Shown here: positions 14,719 to 16,420 of the stretch, piece by piece
Layout of the letters: each line of letters begins with the position of its first letter
Position numbering within the stretch: position 1 is the stretch's first letter
Assembly: GCA_002308615.1 (NCBI GenBank)
Contig: DBWC01000022.1
Location: forward strand, 30,493-46,912
Direction: 5' to 3'
DNA from: Clostridiales bacterium UBA1248
Lineage (GTDB): Bacteria; Bacillota; Clostridia; Oscillospirales; CAG-272
DNA length: 16,420 bases
Notes under the pieces: generated by a model
What the model was told of the DNA's origin: nothing
The model's input: only the letters and a program-made list of their open reading frames with translations
Database searches by the model: none
Made by a program: the position numbers and the translations under genes

Positions 14719-15531
14719 ATGATAAAAAGAAATGAAAAAATAATAAATATTATTTACGAGGCGGCAAAGATACTCGACGGTACGGAAAAAGGCTGCCCGC
14801 GAGAGCAGATACACGAAAAGGGCGGAACGTTCAATTACGTCACCGAATACGACGTAAAGGTGCAGAGCTTCCTTGAAGCAGAGCTTTCCGCGCTTGTGCC
14901 CGGCGCGCATTTTTTCGCGGAAGAAGACGATGAAAACGAGCGCGTGTTATCGGACGGATATACTTTCATAATAGATCCGATAGACGGCACGAGCAATTTC
15001 ATACACGGAATGGGTAACAGCGCGATCTCCGTCGCGTTGTTCAAGGATAAAGAAGCCGAATTCGGCGCGGTATATCTGCCGTACACGCGCGAGATGTTTT
15101 ACGCGGAAAAAGGCTGCGGCGCGTTTTGCAGCGGCGATCCGATACGCGTAAGCGAGCTTGAGCTGAATCAGGCGCTTTCTATCTTCGGCACCTCGCCCTA
15201 TATGCGCGACACGATGAGCGGCGCGGTGACGGAGCTGATGCACGGACTGCTTATCAGATCGGTAGACGTCAGACGCTTCGGCGCGGCGGCGGCAGATCTG
15301 TGCCACGTCGCTTGCGGATGCGCGGCAGCGTTCTGCGAGATGTATCTTTCGCCGTGGGACTATGCGGCGGGAAATCTGATCCTGACCGAAGCCGGCGGCA
15401 TCGTGACCCGTTTCGACGGTTCCCCCGTCTCCTACACGCAGAAAAGCTCGATTTTAGCGTCAAATAAAAAAGCATACGCCGAGGTTTACGCCGTATGCAG
15501 AGAAATAGCGGAAAAATATATCGTGAAATAA
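14719..15531 (+). CDS. Inositol monophosphatase family protein
   Basis: The enzyme belongs to the Mg2+-dependent, lithium-sensitive phosphatase superfamily, which hydrolyses inositol-1-phosphate or related sugar and nucleotide phosphates. The 270 residues match the family. Metal-binding motifs are intact: FAEED at 66-70, DPIDGTSNF at 86-94 (D86, D89) and WDYAAG at 213-218 (D214). A helical N-terminus of about 60 residues precedes them. Sequence alone does not separate a true inositol monophosphatase (SuhB) from a 3'(2'),5'-bisphosphate or fructose-1,6-bisphosphate-type member, so I give no symbol. The ATG follows GAGGTG with eight bases between. The gene is transcribed alone from a strong promoter and is divergent from the dockerin gene. 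A repeat locus follows. Confidence 0.92.
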   Translation: MIKRNEKIINIIYEAAKILDGTEKGCPREQIHEKGGTFNYVTEYDVKVQSFLEAELSALVPGAHFFAEEDDENERVLSDGYTFIIDPIDGTSNFIHGMGNSAISVALFKDKEAEFGAVYLPYTREMFYAEKGCGAFCSGDPIRVSELELNQALSIFGTSPYMRDTMSGAVTELMHGLLIRSVDVRRFGAAAADLCHVACGCAAAFCEMYLSPWDYAAGNLILTEAGGIVTRFDGSPVSYTQKSSILASNKKAYAEVYAVCREIAEKYIVK

Positions 15532-15564
15532 CTGTCGTTGTAATATGACGGATACGATTTGTTT

Positions 15565-15805
15565 CGTAGGGGAGGGGTCGGCCCTCCCGTTTCTTTTCCG
15601 CAAATTATACCTGTTTTTACGTATGACGGGCGATCGATGACCGCCCCTACGATCGTGGCGTCGGGGCGTCAACCCATACCGGTCTGAATTCTGAATTCTT
15701 AATCCGCACCCCCTCAATCTCTTCGTAGATTGTAGGAGGGGACAGGGGGTTTGGGGGTTGGCGAAGCGTCAGCGGAGCCGGAGGGGTGGGAACCCCCAAA
15801 ATTCG
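15565..15805. repeat. Mosaic intergenic repeat locus 2
   Basis: This gene-free stretch holds CGTAGGGG (15565-15572) and its complement CCCCTACG (15644-15651) as the ends of an 87-base inverted repeat with internal hairpins. A GTCGGGGCGTCAACCC module (about 15660-15675) resembles the reverse complement of 7483-7499. A GAATTCTGAATTCTTAAT motif (about 15686-15703) matches 7719-7740. The module at 15709-15800 (CCCCCTCAATCTCTTCGTAG onward, ending GAGGGGTGGG-AACCCCC) matches 7567-7654 in the same orientation. Order differs from locus 1. No coding sequence is credible. Confidence 0.75.
15570..15597 (+). terminator. Possible terminator formed by the repeat hairpin
   Basis: GGGAGGG (15570-15576) pairs with CCCTCCC (15582-15588) over a five-base loop and is followed by GTTTCTTTT. 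It lies 39 bases after the phosphatase stop on the + strand and may end that transcript. The T-run is interrupted, so this is tentative. Confidence 0.45.
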
Positions 15806-15857
15806 TCGGCGCAGCCGACACCTCTTTTCTTCTTTATTCTTTGTTATTTATTCTTTT

Positions 15858-15892
15858 AATACAAAACAAGCCGGGAACGTATCCCGGCTTGT
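15858..15892 (-). terminator. Intrinsic terminator of the pyruvate:ferredoxin oxidoreductase gene
   Basis: An 11-bp perfect stem (ACAAGCCGGGA with TCCCGGCTTGT, 15866-15892) with a five-base loop is followed on the - strand by TTTGTATT. It lies 12 bases after the stop codon at 15905-15907. Confidence 0.88.
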
Positions 15893-15904
15893 CTTATGCG
15901 TATT

Positions 15905-16420
15905 TTATTCGTACAGCTTGCTCATGTTGGTAAGCTTTCTGTATTTTTCCTTTGCCTGTTTTTCGGCAGCCGCGAAGAGTTCCTCCGCTCTTTCCGGGAA
16001 CGCTCTGACAAGCGAGTTGTATCTCGTCTCGGTCATGATGAAGTCGCGGTATGAAAGCGACGGTTCCTTGGAGTCAAGCGTGAAGGGCTGCTCGGCGTCC
16101 GGATTGAATCTGAAGTTGAACCAGTAACCGGACTGAACGGCGAGCTTCGTCTCTTCCATAGCGGTAGCAAGACCTTTCTTGATACCGTGGTTGATACACG
16201 GAGCGTAACCGATTATGAGCGACGGTCCGTGATAAGCTTCAGCTTCCGCTATCGCCTTGACGGACTGTGCGTAGTCTGCGCCGAGCGCGATCTGCGCGGT
16301 GTAAACGTAGCCGTAGGACATCGCGATCTGTGCAAGATCCTTCTTCTTCGTGTTCTTACCTGCCGCCGCGAACTGTGCAACGGAACCGGTAGGCGTTGCC
16401 TTGGAGGCCTGTCCGCCGGT
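15905..16420 (-). CDS. nifJ: Pyruvate:ferredoxin oxidoreductase, C-terminal part (5' end outside window)
   Basis: The enzyme oxidises pyruvate to acetyl-CoA and CO2 and passes electrons to ferredoxin, the central oxygen-sensitive step of clostridial fermentation. The frame is open through base 16420, giving 171 residues of a protein that is usually near 1180. It begins TGGQASKATPTGSVAQFAAA, typical of the thiamine-diphosphate-binding domain, and continues KKDLAQIAMSYGYVYTAQIA and the IIGYAPCINHGI block with its conserved Cys. After that come GYWFNFRFNPD and the C-terminal helix ending SKLYE. The ATG at 16321 is internal. The gene ends just before a good terminator and runs convergently toward the phosphatase gene, with the repeat locus between. 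Confidence 0.95.
   Translation of the reverse strand, partial: TGGQASKATPTGSVAQFAAAGKNTKKKDLAQIAMSYGYVYTAQIALGADYAQSVKAIAEAEAYHGPSLIIGYAPCINHGIKKGLATAMEETKLAVQSGYWFNFRFNPDAEQPFTLDSKEPSLSYRDFIMTETRYNSLVRAFPERAEELFAAAEKQAKEKYRKLTNMSKLYE

Noticed and set aside
14947..15306. Open frame of 119 codons antisense to the phosphatase gene
   Set aside because: It overlaps intact metal-binding motifs of the phosphatase and has an Arg/Ala-rich composition with no start signals.

Overview
The window looks like a chromosomal segment from an anaerobic, gut-type Clostridia (Bacillota) bacterium, probably uncultured. The signs are Gram-positive style Shine-Dalgarno sites and sigma-A promoters, the gene order rpmG-secE-nusG-rplK-rplA, a pyruvate:ferredoxin oxidoreductase, a secreted dockerin protein with BspA-like leucine-rich repeats, and intergenic repeat modules of a kind I associate with gut Clostridia genomes. 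Base composition is near 50% GC, yet isoleucine is mostly encoded by ATA. I cannot name the genus.

Layout. (1) Bases 1-7478, + strand: a tight cluster of secA (5' end outside the window), a small membrane protein, truB and mfd, with intergenic distances of +1, -1 and -4 bases. (2) 7479-7827: no gene; a mosaic repeat, an intrinsic terminator and a promoter. (3) 7828-8412, + strand: a single-domain von Willebrand factor A (VWA) protein. (4) 8413-8587: an inverted pair of repeat modules and a bidirectional terminator between convergent genes. (5) 8588-11070, - strand: promoter, structured leader, rpmG, secE, nusG, an L1-type mRNA leader, rplK and rplA. This operon stops after rplA instead of running on into rplJL-rpoBC. 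(6) 11094-14603, - strand: accessory genes, an AT-richer lipoprotein of unknown function and a large secreted protein with an N-terminal dockerin, a GH67N/DUF4838-like body and C-terminal leucine-rich repeats. A perfect 21-bp palindrome lies between them. (7) 14604-15531: back-to-back promoters and an inositol-monophosphatase family enzyme on the + strand. (8) 15532-15904: a second mosaic repeat locus and a terminator. (9) 15905-16420, - strand: the C-terminal end of pyruvate:ferredoxin oxidoreductase.

Most of the window is core information processing: protein export (SecA, SecE), tRNA pseudouridylation (TruB), transcription-coupled repair (Mfd), transcription elongation (NusG) and large-subunit ribosomal proteins (L33, L11, L1). 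The rplK leader closely resembles the L1 stalk of 23S rRNA and probably gives L1 feedback control of rplK-rplA. The accessory part suggests surface or polysaccharide work in an anaerobe. I found no tRNA, rRNA, CRISPR array, transposase or prophage. The less ordinary items are the dockerin protein's domain order, the altered conserved loop in L11, the reshuffled repeat modules and the palindromic operator candidate.
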